Shown here: positions 55,145 to 63,638 of the stretch, piece after piece
Numbering within the stretch: the stretch's first letter is position 1
How the letters are laid out: each line of letters starts with the position of its first letter
Source of the DNA: Pseudonocardia sp. CNS-004
Lineage (GTDB): Bacteria; Actinomycetota; Actinomycetes; Mycobacteriales; Pseudonocardiaceae
DNA length: 64,000 nucleotides
Direction of reading: 5' to 3'
Assembly: GCA_001942185.1 (NCBI GenBank)
Contig: MKJV01000067.1
Coordinates: forward strand, 62,001 to 126,000
Notes under the pieces: model-generated
What the model was told of the DNA's origin: nothing
What the model saw: only the letters and a program-made list of their open reading frames with translations
The model's database searches: none
Made by a program: the position numbers and the translations under genes

Positions 55145-55924
55145 TCACCGTCCCCGGAACTCCGGCTTGCGCTTCTCGCCGAACGCCTTGACGCCCTCGG
55201 CGAAGTCCTCGGTGGCGCGCAGCATCGCGTAGGCCTTCCGCTCCAGCTCGATGCCCGTGTACAGCGGCCCGTCGAGGCCCTTGTCGAGCACCTCCTTCGC
55301 GGTGCGCTGGGCCGAGGGCGAGAAGTCGGCCATCTTCGCGGCGAGCTGGTCCACAGCGGTGTTCAGCGCGTCCCGGTCGTCGTGCAGGCCCGCGACCAGG
55401 CCCCAGTCGAGTGCCTGCTGCGCCTGGATCCGGGTGGCGGTCAGCACGTGGAACTTCGCCCGCGACAGTCCGATCAGCCGGCCGAGCCGCTGGGTGCCGC
55501 CGGACCCGGGGATCATCCCGAGGTTCATCTCGGGCAACGCGAACTGGCTGCGCGGGGTGGCGAGGCGGATGTCGCAGGACAGCACCAGTTCCAGGCCCAC
55601 GCCGAAGGCGTAGCCGTCGACGGCCGCGATCACCGGCTTGGGGCTGCGCGCCGCCGCGGTGACGTTGTGGCCGAGGTCGGTGAAGTCGATCGGGTCGACC
55701 TCCATGAACCCCGCGATGTCCCCACCGGACGAGAAGTGCTCGCCGTCGGACCGGACCACCACGACGCGCACGTCGTCGTCGCGGTCGATCTCGGCGAACC
55801 GCTCCGCCACGAGCTTCCGCATCTCCCACGTGATCACGGTGTACGTGCCGTGGGACAGCGTCAGGTAGGCGATCCGGCCGTCGGGGGAACGGTCGAGGCG
55901 GACCTCACCGCCGGTCAGTGCCAT
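55145..55924 (-). CDS. Enoyl-CoA hydratase/isomerase (crotonase family)
   Basis: 259 residues, intact. Oxyanion-hole regions: HFSSGGDIAGFMEVDP and DGYAFGVGLELVLSCDIRLA; PEMNLGMIPGSGGTQRLGRL is the conserved Glu/Gly helix, so a hydratase-type Glu is present. It acts on an unsaturated CoA thioester. Positioned between the large and medium Mo hydroxylase subunits, it overlaps the large-subunit end by 20 bp. Confidence 0.93.
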   Translation of the reverse strand: MALTGGEVRLDRSPDGRIAYLTLSHGTYTVITWEMRKLVAERFAEIDRDDDVRVVVVRSDGEHFSSGGDIAGFMEVDPIDFTDLGHNVTAAARSPKPVIAAVDGYAFGVGLELVLSCDIRLATPRSQFALPEMNLGMIPGSGGTQRLGRLIGLSRAKFHVLTATRIQAQQALDWGLVAGLHDDRDALNTAVDQLAAKMADFSPSAQRTAKEVLDKGLDGPLYTGIELERKAYAMLRATEDFAEGVKAFGEKRKPEFRGR

Positions 55925-58324
55925 GGGTCAACTCCTTCGGGTTAGAGGGCGCTAGCAGTCGGTGCAGCACCTCGCCGTGCAGCGGGAGCCGGGTGATGGG
56001 GACGCCTGCCGGGCGCAGCGCGTCGGCGACGGCATTGGCGAACGCCACCGGGAAGCTCATCGACGACCCCTCCCCGCACCCCTTCGCACCGAGCGGGGTG
56101 AGCGGCGACGGGGAGACGACGTGGTCGGTGCGCAGGTCGTAGCCGGTTTCGGCGGCCGTGGGGCACAGGTAGTCGAGGAACGTCGCCGACGTGGGCTGGC
56201 CGGAGTCGGCGTAGGTGAACTCCTCGTACATCGCGCCACCGAGACCGTGGGTGAGGGCGCCGAGCACCTGCCCGTCGAGCAGCTGCTGGTTGAGCACGGT
56301 GCCCGAGTCGTGCACCGAGGAGACGCGGTCGACGGTGATCTCGAGGGTGTCCGGGTCGATCCGCACCGCGACGACCTCGGCGACGAAGCCGTAGCAGAGC
56401 GACGAGTTGATCCGGTCGTCGCGCGTGGCCGCCTTCACCTCGGCGGGTGTGAACGCGGCCTCCTCGTAGAGCCGGGCCGGGGTGCCCGCGGGCAGGGCCC
56501 CCGGATCCCAGTGCACGAGCCCGGCCGCGTGCCGGAACTGCACGGCGCGTGCCGGGTCGCCCCGGTGCCGGACCAGCCCGCCGGTCAGCTCCAGCTCCTC
56601 GGGCGGCAGGTCGAGCAGGGCTCCGCCCGCAGCGCGCACCGTGGTGGCGATCCGGTCGGCGGCCTGCACGACGGCGCTGGTGACGAGCGGCGCGAACCGC
56701 GAGGAGTAGCTGCCGGAGGTGACCGTCCACGGGGTGGTGGCGGTGTCCATGTCGACGACGACCCGCACCTGCTCGACCGGCAGCCCGAGCCGCTGCGCGG
56801 CGACCGCGCGGGCGACCGTGGCGTGCCCCTGGCCCTGCGGCACGCTGCCCAGCAGGACCGTGACGAGGCCCTGCATGTCGACCGCGATCCGCACGTGCTC
56901 GGTGGAGCCCGACTTGTCCCGGCCCGGTTTGCGCTGCTCGCTCGGCGTGGCCAGGCCGACGTAGCCGATGTTGGTGCCGGACGGGTCCACCACCAGCCCG
57001 ACGCCGACGCCGTAGAACGCGCCCTCGGCCCGCGCCTCGGCCTGCCGGGCCCGCAGTTCGGGCAGGTCGGCGTTCTTCATCGCGAGCTCGACCGCCGCGG
57101 TGTAGTCGCCCGAGTCGTACACGCCGCCGGTCGGTGTCTCGTACGGGAAGGAGTCGACGAGGTTGCGGCTGCGCACCTCGAACACGTCCAGCCCGGTGGC
57201 CTCGGCGACGTCGTCCATCAGGCGTTCGAGGCCGAAGTAGAGCTGCTGGCCGCCGAAGCCGCGGTTGAGCCCCACCGGCATCTGGTTGGTGACGACGGCG
57301 CGCGCCTGATCTCCACCGCGCCGATGCGGTACGGCCCGGTGATGTTGCCGAAGCAGCGGTAGAGCGTGGACGGCTCCGGTGGGCGCAGGTACGCACCGAC
57401 GTTGTCGACGAGGTCGGCCTTGAGCGCCGTGACCGTGCCGTCCGCGGTGACGGCGGCGGCGAACCTCATGACGCGGTCGGCACCCGCCGAACTGGCGAGC
57501 AGGTGTTCGATGCGGTCCTCGCTCCAGCGCACCGGGGTGCCGGAGTGCTTGGACGCGAGCGCCATGAGCACGACGTACGGGTAGATGCCCGCCTTGATGC
57601 CGAAGCTGCCGCCGATGTCGGCGGGCACGTGCAGCCGGATCGCCGACGGTGGGAGGCCCAGCGCGCCCGCCATGACCGGGACCATCGTGAACGGGCCGTG
57701 GAAGTTGGCCCACGCCTCGACGGAGGGGCCGTCGCGCCAGTCGGCGATCACCGAGTAGCACTCCATCGGCACCGACGAGTAGCGCGGGAAGTCGTACTCA
57801 CCCTCCACGACGTGGGCGGCGTTCGCGAACTCCGCGTCGACCGGGCCGAAGGAGAACGTCCGGTCGGTGGCGACGTTCGAGCCGGCGTCGTCGTGCAGCA
57901 GCGGAGCGGCGGGGTCCAGCGCGGCCCGTGGCGCGACGACCGCGGGCAGCGGCTCGTAGTCGACGGTGACCAGCTCGGCGGCGTCCTCGGCGGTGTAGCG
58001 GTCGGTGGCCACGACCACCGCGATGGGCTCTCCGACGAACCGCACCTTGTCGGTGCCGGTCGGGTAGTACGGCATCGCCGCGCCGGTGGACAGCGGGAAC
58101 GGGCGCAGCGCGGCGAGCACCTCGTCCGGCCCGATCACGGCGGCGACGCCGGGGTGCGCCCGCGCCCGGGACAGGTCGACGGCGCGCAGCCGGGCGTGCG
58201 GCTGCGTGGAGCGCACGACGGCCCCGACGAGCGTGCCGGGCAGCGGGTCCAGGTCGTCGAGGAACCGGCCCTGGCCGGTCACCAGCGGCGCGTCCTCGGT
58301 GCGGGCAGGAATCCACTCAGCCAC
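55905..58324 (-). CDS. Molybdenum hydroxylase large subunit (xanthine dehydrogenase/CoxL family), one frame break
   Basis: About 806 residues from ATG 58324. RFLDDLDPLPGTLVGAVVRS and GEPIAVVVATDRYTAEDAAE open the domain; ADIGGSFGIKAGIYPYVVL binds molybdopterin; NQMPVGLNRGFGGQQLYFGL is the Mo-site Arg loop; and PLTPLGAKGCGEGSSMSFPV carries the catalytic Glu. The AYRCSFR loop of true CO dehydrogenase is not present, so this is an aromatic, acyl-CoA or aldehyde hydroxylase rather than a CO dehydrogenase. One base missing near 57313. It overlaps the ligase end by 8 bp. Confidence 0.9.
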
Positions 58325-59833
58325 GAGTCGACTCCCCGAGCGGCTCGAACTCGCCGGCCACGAGCGTGCGGCGCAGCGTCTTGCCGACCCCGGAGCGCGG
58401 GATGGCGCCGATGGCGATCACGCGCTTCGGCTGCTTGAGCGACGGGAGGACGTCGCGGACGTACGCCATCGCCTTCTCCGCGGCGGCGAGCGGTTCGGTG
58501 TCGCGTGCCGGCACGACGAACGCCGTGACCGCGTGGCCCCAGCGGTCGTCGGGCAGCCCGACGACGCACACGTCGTCGACGGCCGGGCAGCGCACCATGG
58601 CCGCCTCGATCTCGTCGGGGTAGATGTTCTCCCCACCCGAGTTGATCATGTCGTCGACGCGGCCGGAGACCCACAGGTCGCCGTCCTCGTCGGCGACGGC
58701 GAGGTCGCCGGTGTAGTACCAGCCGTCGCGGATCGACTTCGCGTCGGCGTCGGGGCGCTGCCAGTAGCCGGCGAACGCCTCGGGGCTCTGCATCGACGCG
58801 ATGACCTGCCCCTGTTCACCCGGACCGACCAGGCGTCCGGCGACGCCCCGAGCTCGGGTGCCACCAGCCGTACCCGCGAGAAGACCCCCGCCCGGCCCGC
58901 GGATCCCGGCTTCGCAGCGACGTCGGGGCCGATGGTGAACGTGTAGATCTCGGTGCTGCCGAAGTGGTTGACGAACGCGCTCGGCGCGACCTCCGCGACG
59001 AGCTGTTCGGCGAGCGCGGGGGTCATCGCAGCCCCCGCGTAGGCGAGGCGGTCCAGCGCGCGGGCCTCGTGCAGCCGGCCGGTGCGCAGCAGCGACCAGA
59101 AGATCGTGGGCACCAGGTACAGCGAGCTGACGTCCTCCGCGGTGACGAGCTCGATCGACTCCTCGGCGTCGAACGCGGGCTGCCCCACCCAGGTGCCGCC
59201 GACGACGATGCTGGCGAGCAGTGTGCGCAGCCCCATGGTGTGGAACATCGGCATCACGCCGAGCACCACCTCTCCGGCCCGCTGCTGGGTCTGCACGGCG
59301 TGGGCGACCGCGGCGCTGTGCTCGGCGCGGTGGGTGCGCGGCACGCCCTTGGGCCGGCCGGTCGTGCCGGAGGTGTAGAGCATCACGCTGACGTCGGTCT
59401 CGGCGGGACGCACCCCGGGTGCGTGGCCGGGCTCGCGCTCGGCGCGGGCGTCGATCTCGCCGACGTCGCGCACCGCCACCTCCCCCGCCGCCGCGGCGGC
59501 GCGCTCGGCGTTGGCCGCGTCGGCGACGAGCAGCCGGGCCGCGGAGTCGTCGACGCAGTACCGCAGCTCGTCGGCCGAGAAGCGGGTGGACAGCGGCACC
59601 GAGACCGCGCCCAGCTTCTGCGCCGCCAGGTGCAGGCTGGCCAGCGGCTCGCCGCCGGTGAGCGCGAACGCGACCCGGTCGCCCGGCCGCACCCCCTCCG
59701 CGGCGAGTGCCCGCGCGAGCCGATCGGTGCGCGCGTCCCACTCGCGGTAGCTCAGGTGCCGTCCACTGCCGCGCACCGCCGCCCGCTCGGGGAAGCGCTC
59801 GGCCGCCCAGCGCATGACCGTGCCCAGATCCAT
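58317..59833 (-). CDS. AMP-dependent acyl-CoA ligase (ANL superfamily), one frame break
   Basis: About 506 residues from ATG 59833 (GGAGGGAGG upstream). AMP-binding motif VMLYTSGTTGRPKGVPRTH; VNHFGSTEIYTF; DGWYYTGDLAVADEDGDLWV; catalytic Lys in PRSGVGKTLRR. It activates a carboxylic acid as acyl-AMP then acyl-CoA. One base missing near 58850. It is the first gene of the Mo-hydroxylase operon and divergent from PadR, so it starts the degradation of an aromatic or heterocyclic acid. Confidence 0.9.
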
Positions 59834-59866
59834 CCGACCTCCCTCCACGCTCTGTTTCAGACCGTA

Positions 59867-59885
59867 CTGTCCGTATGTACGACAG
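59867..59885. promoter_or_regulatory. PadR operator candidate
   Basis: CTGTCCGTATGTACGACAG (arms CTGTC/GACAG) lies in the 115-bp space between the divergent ligase and PadR genes. ACCGTAC occurs on either side as well (59861, 59897). Confidence 0.55.
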
Positions 59886-59948
59886 GCAAGCGTGAACCGT
59901 ACGACCCGGATGGTGGTGCCACTACGATCGACAGCGCAGTGGAAGGAG

Positions 59949-60521
59949 ATGGCAGTGAGCGATGTGCGGCTGTCGGCGACGTCGTACGTCGTGCTCGGGA
60001 TGATCGCGCTACGAGGGCCGTCCACGCCCTACGAGCTCAAACGCGCGGTCGGACACTCGGTGGGCTACTTCTGGCACTTCCCGCACGCCCAGCTCTACTC
60101 CGAGCCCGACCGCCTCGCCGGCCTGGGACTGCTCGGGCTCGCCGTCGAGGAGCGCGGGCGGCGGCGCAAGACCTACTCGCTCACCGACGCGGGCCGCACC
60201 GCCCTCCAGGACTGGCTCGCCTCCCCCACCCACGAGCATTTCCAGATGCGCGACATCGCCGAGCTCAAGCTGTTCTTCAACGAGGCAGGCGCCCCGGAGA
60301 ACGTCACCGCGCTCGCCCGCGACCAGATCAAGCAGCACGAGGAGCGGATCGCGGTCTACGAGCAGATGGTCGAGCGGTTCGGCACCGACCCGCACGCCGA
60401 GCCTCGAATGATCACCTTGGAGCTCGGCCTGGAGATGGAACACGCGGCGCTGCGGTTCTGGTCGGCGCTGGCCGACGGCGACCTGGCCCGCCTCAGGGCG
60501 GCACGCCCGCGCAACGGGTGA
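59949..60521 (+). CDS. PadR-family transcriptional regulator
   Basis: 190 residues; ATG 59949 after GGAAGGAG. The PadR winged helix is SATSYVVLGMIALRGPSTPY then ELKRAVGHSVGYFWHFPHAQ and YSLTDAGRTALQDWL; a C-terminal coiled/AraC-like vinculin helix region holds QIKQHEERIAVYEQMV. PadR proteins classically answer to phenolic acids. Its position opposite the ligase suggests repression of that operon until a phenolic or aromatic acid is present. Confidence 0.93.
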   Translation: MAVSDVRLSATSYVVLGMIALRGPSTPYELKRAVGHSVGYFWHFPHAQLYSEPDRLAGLGLLGLAVEERGRRRKTYSLTDAGRTALQDWLASPTHEHFQMRDIAELKLFFNEAGAPENVTALARDQIKQHEERIAVYEQMVERFGTDPHAEPRMITLELGLEMEHAALRFWSALADGDLARLRAARPRNG

Positions 60522-60558
60522 GCCGCGTCCCCGTTCCCCACCCGACTCGACTGCCCGA

Positions 60559-61764
60559 TCACGAGCCCGGGCTGTCGCGCGGGCGGGTCCAGTCCAGGCA
60601 GACGGCAGTGGCGTCGTCGGTGATGTCGCCGCAGTGGTCGACCACCGCGCGGCTGAGCCGGCGGACGAACTCCGTGGGATGCAGGTGCGCCAGCGACCGG
60701 AGCAGATCGCTGACGTTCTCGTCGCCGAACTCCGGTCCGCCGCGGCAATGCGCCTCGGTGATCCCGTCGGTGAGCAGCAACAACCGGTCACCGGAGCGCA
60801 GCTGGAAGTGCTGCTCGCGGTAGACGGCGCCGTCGGCCAGGCCCAACGGGAGGTCCGGGGTCAACGGCACCGGCGCGACGGCGCCGTCACGCAGGAGCAG
60901 CGGCGGTGGGTGGCCTGCGTTGAGAGCCCGCACCGATCCGCCCGGGAGGTCGATCTCCAGCAGGAGGCCGGTCACGAAGTGCGGGCCCGGGAACTGCTCC
61001 ACCAGGTGGCTGTTCGCGTTCGCAGCCTGCGCACCGATGGCGCGGCCGCTGCGGCGGGTGTTGCGCATGGCGGTGACGGCCAGACTGGCCAGCAACGCCG
61101 CGCGCAGGCCACGACCGACCGCATCGGTGATGCTGACGGTCAGCCGGGTGGCGCTCACCGCGTAGTCGAAGGTGTCGCCGCCGATGTCGTAGGTCGGCTG
61201 CAGCTCGCCGGCGATGGAGAATTCGGGCAACTCGTAGGCCAACACCGGCAACAGTTCCCACTGGATCTCAGCGGCCAGTTCCAGGTCCTTGTTGCGGCGC
61301 AGCACCTCGAACCGGTCGGTATAGCGTCGGGCACCGACCAGCACGAGCGCGAGCAGGCGCGCGGCATCCGTCAACAATGCCGAATCGACCGGCTCGGATC
61401 CGTCGAACTCGACCAGCAGTATGCCCAACCGCTCGGTACGCATGGTGACCGGCAGGAACACCGTCACCGACCGCCGCGGACCGAGCTCCTGCACCACGCG
61501 CTGTTCCCGGTAGGCGGTTCCGGCAGCACCTTCCCCCACGAGGTGTCGGTGCCCGGTTCGCGATGCCGCCTCGTCGCCGTGCGCAGGCTCCAGGACGGTC
61601 TGGTCGTAATCGACCAGCAGCAGTTCGCTGCGCCGTGCCCCGGCACGGTCGCGCAGCCACTGCTGGCACACGACGACGATGTCGTACGGCGGGACGCGAT
61701 CGAACTGCTCGACCAGCTCGCCGAGGACAGCCCGGCCCGACCGCCGCTCACCGGCCTCCGCCAT
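60559..61764 (-). CDS. PP2C-type serine phosphatase (SpoIIE domain) with N-terminal GAF-like region
   Basis: 401 residues from ATG 61764 (GAAGAAGG upstream). Residues about 30-165 resemble a GAF sensor (VVVCQQWLRDRAGARRSELL, TVFLPVTMRTERLGILLVEF). The PPM/SpoIIE domain follows: TYDIGGDTFDYAVSATRLTV has the first metal Asp pair, GHPPPLLLRDG is present, and LLLLTDGITEA holds a later metal Asp. Such enzymes in actinobacteria dephosphorylate anti-anti-sigma factors; no partner is encoded next to it. It ends 37 bp from PadR, convergently. Confidence 0.93.
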   Translation of the reverse strand: MAEAGERRSGRAVLGELVEQFDRVPPYDIVVVCQQWLRDRAGARRSELLLVDYDQTVLEPAHGDEAASRTGHRHLVGEGAAGTAYREQRVVQELGPRRSVTVFLPVTMRTERLGILLVEFDGSEPVDSALLTDAARLLALVLVGARRYTDRFEVLRRNKDLELAAEIQWELLPVLAYELPEFSIAGELQPTYDIGGDTFDYAVSATRLTVSITDAVGRGLRAALLASLAVTAMRNTRRSGRAIGAQAANANSHLVEQFPGPHFVTGLLLEIDLPGGSVRALNAGHPPPLLLRDGAVAPVPLTPDLPLGLADGAVYREQHFQLRSGDRLLLLTDGITEAHCRGGPEFGDENVSDLLRSLAHLHPTEFVRRLSRAVVDHCGDITDDATAVCLDWTRPRDSPGS

Positions 61765-61816
61765 ATCGCCTTCTTCCGTAGGCCACCGCGGGCCCGCCAC
61801 AGTAGAGGCTCCGGAG

Positions 61817-61843
61817 GATCGGTGGGCAAGCCTGCGCCCGATC
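61817..61843. other. Inverted repeat upstream of the phosphatase
   Basis: GATCGG (61817) and CCGATC (61838) enclose TGGGCAAGCCTGCGC about 55 bp before the phosphatase start codon. It could be an operator or an mRNA hairpin; the rest of 61765-61957 is featureless apart from an AT-rich patch near 61856-61870. Confidence 0.4.
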
Positions 61844-61957
61844 GGACCACTGACTTACGATGAATCCCCCCTTTTGCGCACGAAATTCCGCCGCCGATCG
61901 CGCGGCGCAGCACGCCCGGTCAGCCCAACTCAGACAGCTGACCGGGCGCACCGTTCG

Positions 61958-62101
61958 TCAAGCGAAGATGCTGACCCCGCCGGGTCCGACGAGCAGACCG
62001 ACGATGATCAAAACGATTCCCCACAGCAGCTGCTTACGCAGGATGGCGAGGACGCCGGCCACGACCAGGACGACCGCAAGAATCCACAACAAAGTTGACA
62101 T
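61958..62101 (-). CDS. GPGG-motif small membrane protein
   Basis: 47 residues, ATG 62101. Two adjacent hydrophobic helices (LLWILAVVLVVAGVLAIL and LLWGIVLIIVGLLV) are separated by the short basic turn RKQ, and the C-terminus is GPGGVSIFA. The GPGG ending defines a family of tiny actinobacterial membrane proteins of unknown function. Confidence 0.85.
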   Translation of the reverse strand: MSTLLWILAVVLVVAGVLAILRKQLLWGIVLIIVGLLVGPGGVSIFA

Positions 62102-62414
62102 AGGGGTGTTTACCCGAGGGCCTGCTCCCGCAATCGACCGAGTCTTGTGACTGCCCTCACCGTCCTTCTTCTACAGGATGCGTGTGGGCATCATCATCAG
62201 CGGAATCGCCATTCCTGCGCTCTGCCGGTGGCGAACCCGCCCGAGCCGGGCGCCGGCGGGCGGCCCGGCGCCGACGTTGGCCGAACGGGGGAAACAGCTG
62301 ACCCGACCGGCCTACAGCAGGACAACCTCGTTCGAGCCGAACGATGAGTTCTTGCCACCTCGACGGTCGAACCTCACGTACCGACCACCGCACGCGCTAG
62401 AAAGCGGAGTGACC
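62102..62414. other. 313-bp intergenic region without a recognised gene
   Basis: A perfect 8-bp inverted repeat (GGCGCCGG at 62249, CCGGCGCC at 62265) with an 8-base loop is the only structure seen. The region is the divergent space between the GPGG and DoxX-like genes and should contain both promoters, but no convincing -35/-10 pair was found. Confidence 0.5.
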
Positions 62415-62869
62415 ATGACGACCGTCGATTTTCCCGGCGCCAGGACGGCCCGGGACCTCGTGCTCCTGCTGGCCCGCATCGGCCTCGGCATCATCATGAT
62501 CGGGCACGCCATGCTCATGTACAACTTCGCCGGGGGTCTCTCCGGCGTGGGGGCGCTCTTCGCGCCGATGGGCATCCCGATCCCCGGCATCCTCGGCCCG
62601 GCCAACGTCCTCTTCGAGTTCGTCGGCGGCATCGCGATGATCGCCGGCGCCGCGGTCCCGGTCGTCGGCGTCCTGATGGCGCTGAACATGGTGGGAGCGT
62701 GGGTCCTCGTGCACACGGCCCCGCTGTACTCCATGGACCACAACGGGCCCGAGCTGGTCATCATGACCGGGCTGCTCAGCCTGGTGCTCGCCGTCGTCGG
62801 CTCCGGGCGGTTCGGGGTCGACCACCTGATCACCACCCGGGCCGCGGGAAGGCGACGGCGGGCCGCTGA
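62415..62869 (+). CDS. DoxX-family membrane protein, frame break near the C-terminus
   Basis: About 151 residues from ATG 62415 (MTTVDFPGARTARDLVLLLA). Four hydrophobic segments; DLVLLLARIGLGIIMIGHAM, NVLFEFVGGIAMIAGAAVPV and GALVL-type helices match DoxX/SURF4-like proteins, whose bacterial role is linked to oxidative stress or quinone metabolism. The open frame continues to 63335 on low-complexity sequence; a one-base loss near 62850 would instead end the protein AGR at TGA 62867, just before the convergent gene, as expected for this family. Confidence 0.82.
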
Positions 62870-62884
62870 CCCGCGCCCGGCGCG

Positions 62885-63085
62885 TCAGCCGGCGGCGACC
62901 ACCTCGTCGAGGACGCCGCGGCGCACGTCGGCGACGAGGTCGGCGAGCTGCCCGACGCTCATCCGGATGTGCTGCCCGAAGTCGTCGGTGATCACGACGC
63001 GCCGGTCGGGCGGCGCACCGTCGTCCAGGTACAGCTCCGGGCAGCCGCAGTTGCACTGGCCGCAGAACGTGGCGATGTGGCGCAT
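62885..63085 (-). CDS. Small cysteine-rich protein of unknown function
   Basis: 66 residues; ATG 63085 after TGAGGACG. The N-terminus is MRHIATFCGQCNCGCPELYL, with four Cys (CxxCxCxC); the rest is an acidic helix-rich stretch VVITDDFGQHIRMSVGQLAD then LVADVRRGVLDEV. I recall similar short actinobacterial hypothetical proteins but no function. The Cys cluster could bind a metal or be modified. Convergent with the DoxX-like gene. Confidence 0.75.
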   Translation of the reverse strand: MRHIATFCGQCNCGCPELYLDDGAPPDRRVVITDDFGQHIRMSVGQLADLVADVRRGVLDEVVAAG

Positions 63086-63331
63086 GGCGTCCTCACAGGA
63101 GGTCGGAGGGCGGGGCGGTCCACCACGTCGGTCGCCGTGGGGAGCCGCCCGGTTCCAGACCGTGCCCGGATGCACCCGTTCGCGGTACCGGCCGCCGAGG
63201 TGGGGTCAACCCCCATCCACACCGGCGGGCCTGCCCCATGCGCTCGTAGTGCCAGCGGGCTGTCCCGCGGGGGCGTCGTGGCAGACCCTGTTCCGGACGG
63301 ACAGCTGCTCCGACGCGGAAGGTGATCGGTC

Positions 63332-63538
63332 ATGAACACCACGACGCCCGCCGGCAACCGGGAACACCCGGTTCCCCTCCTGCACACCCGGGTCGAGCGC
63401 TGCGACCGCTGTGGCGTGTCAGCGCTGGTCGTGGTCACGCTGCCGGCCGGCGGCGAGCTCCACTTCTGCGGCCACCACGCCCGCGTGCACGCCACCCGCC
63501 TGCTCGAGATCGGCGCCGCCCTCCGGTCGACTCTCTGA
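63332..63538 (+). CDS. DUF7455-type zinc-ribbon-like small protein
   Basis: 68 residues; ATG 63332 after GGAAGGTG. VERCDRCGVSALVVVTLPAG then ELHFCGHHARVHATRLLEIG places CxxC and CGHH as likely zinc ligands, the pattern of the actinobacterial DUF7455 proteins usually found near sigma factor genes. Function unknown. Confidence 0.85.
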   Translation: MNTTTPAGNREHPVPLLHTRVERCDRCGVSALVVVTLPAGGELHFCGHHARVHATRLLEIGAALRSTL

Positions 63539-63638
63539 GCCCGATCCGCCGCGGGCCCGGTCGTCTCCCGCGCGACCGGGCTCGCGTGCGCCGCGGCGCG
63601 ATTTGCCAGGTGCCTCTCGCGCCCCGTATGAGCGTCAC

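Noticed and set aside
62415..63335. DoxX-like reading frame open to 63335
   Set aside because: The last 150 residues are Arg/Ala/Pro-rich, lie antisense to the Cys-rich gene, and disappear if one base is restored near 62850.
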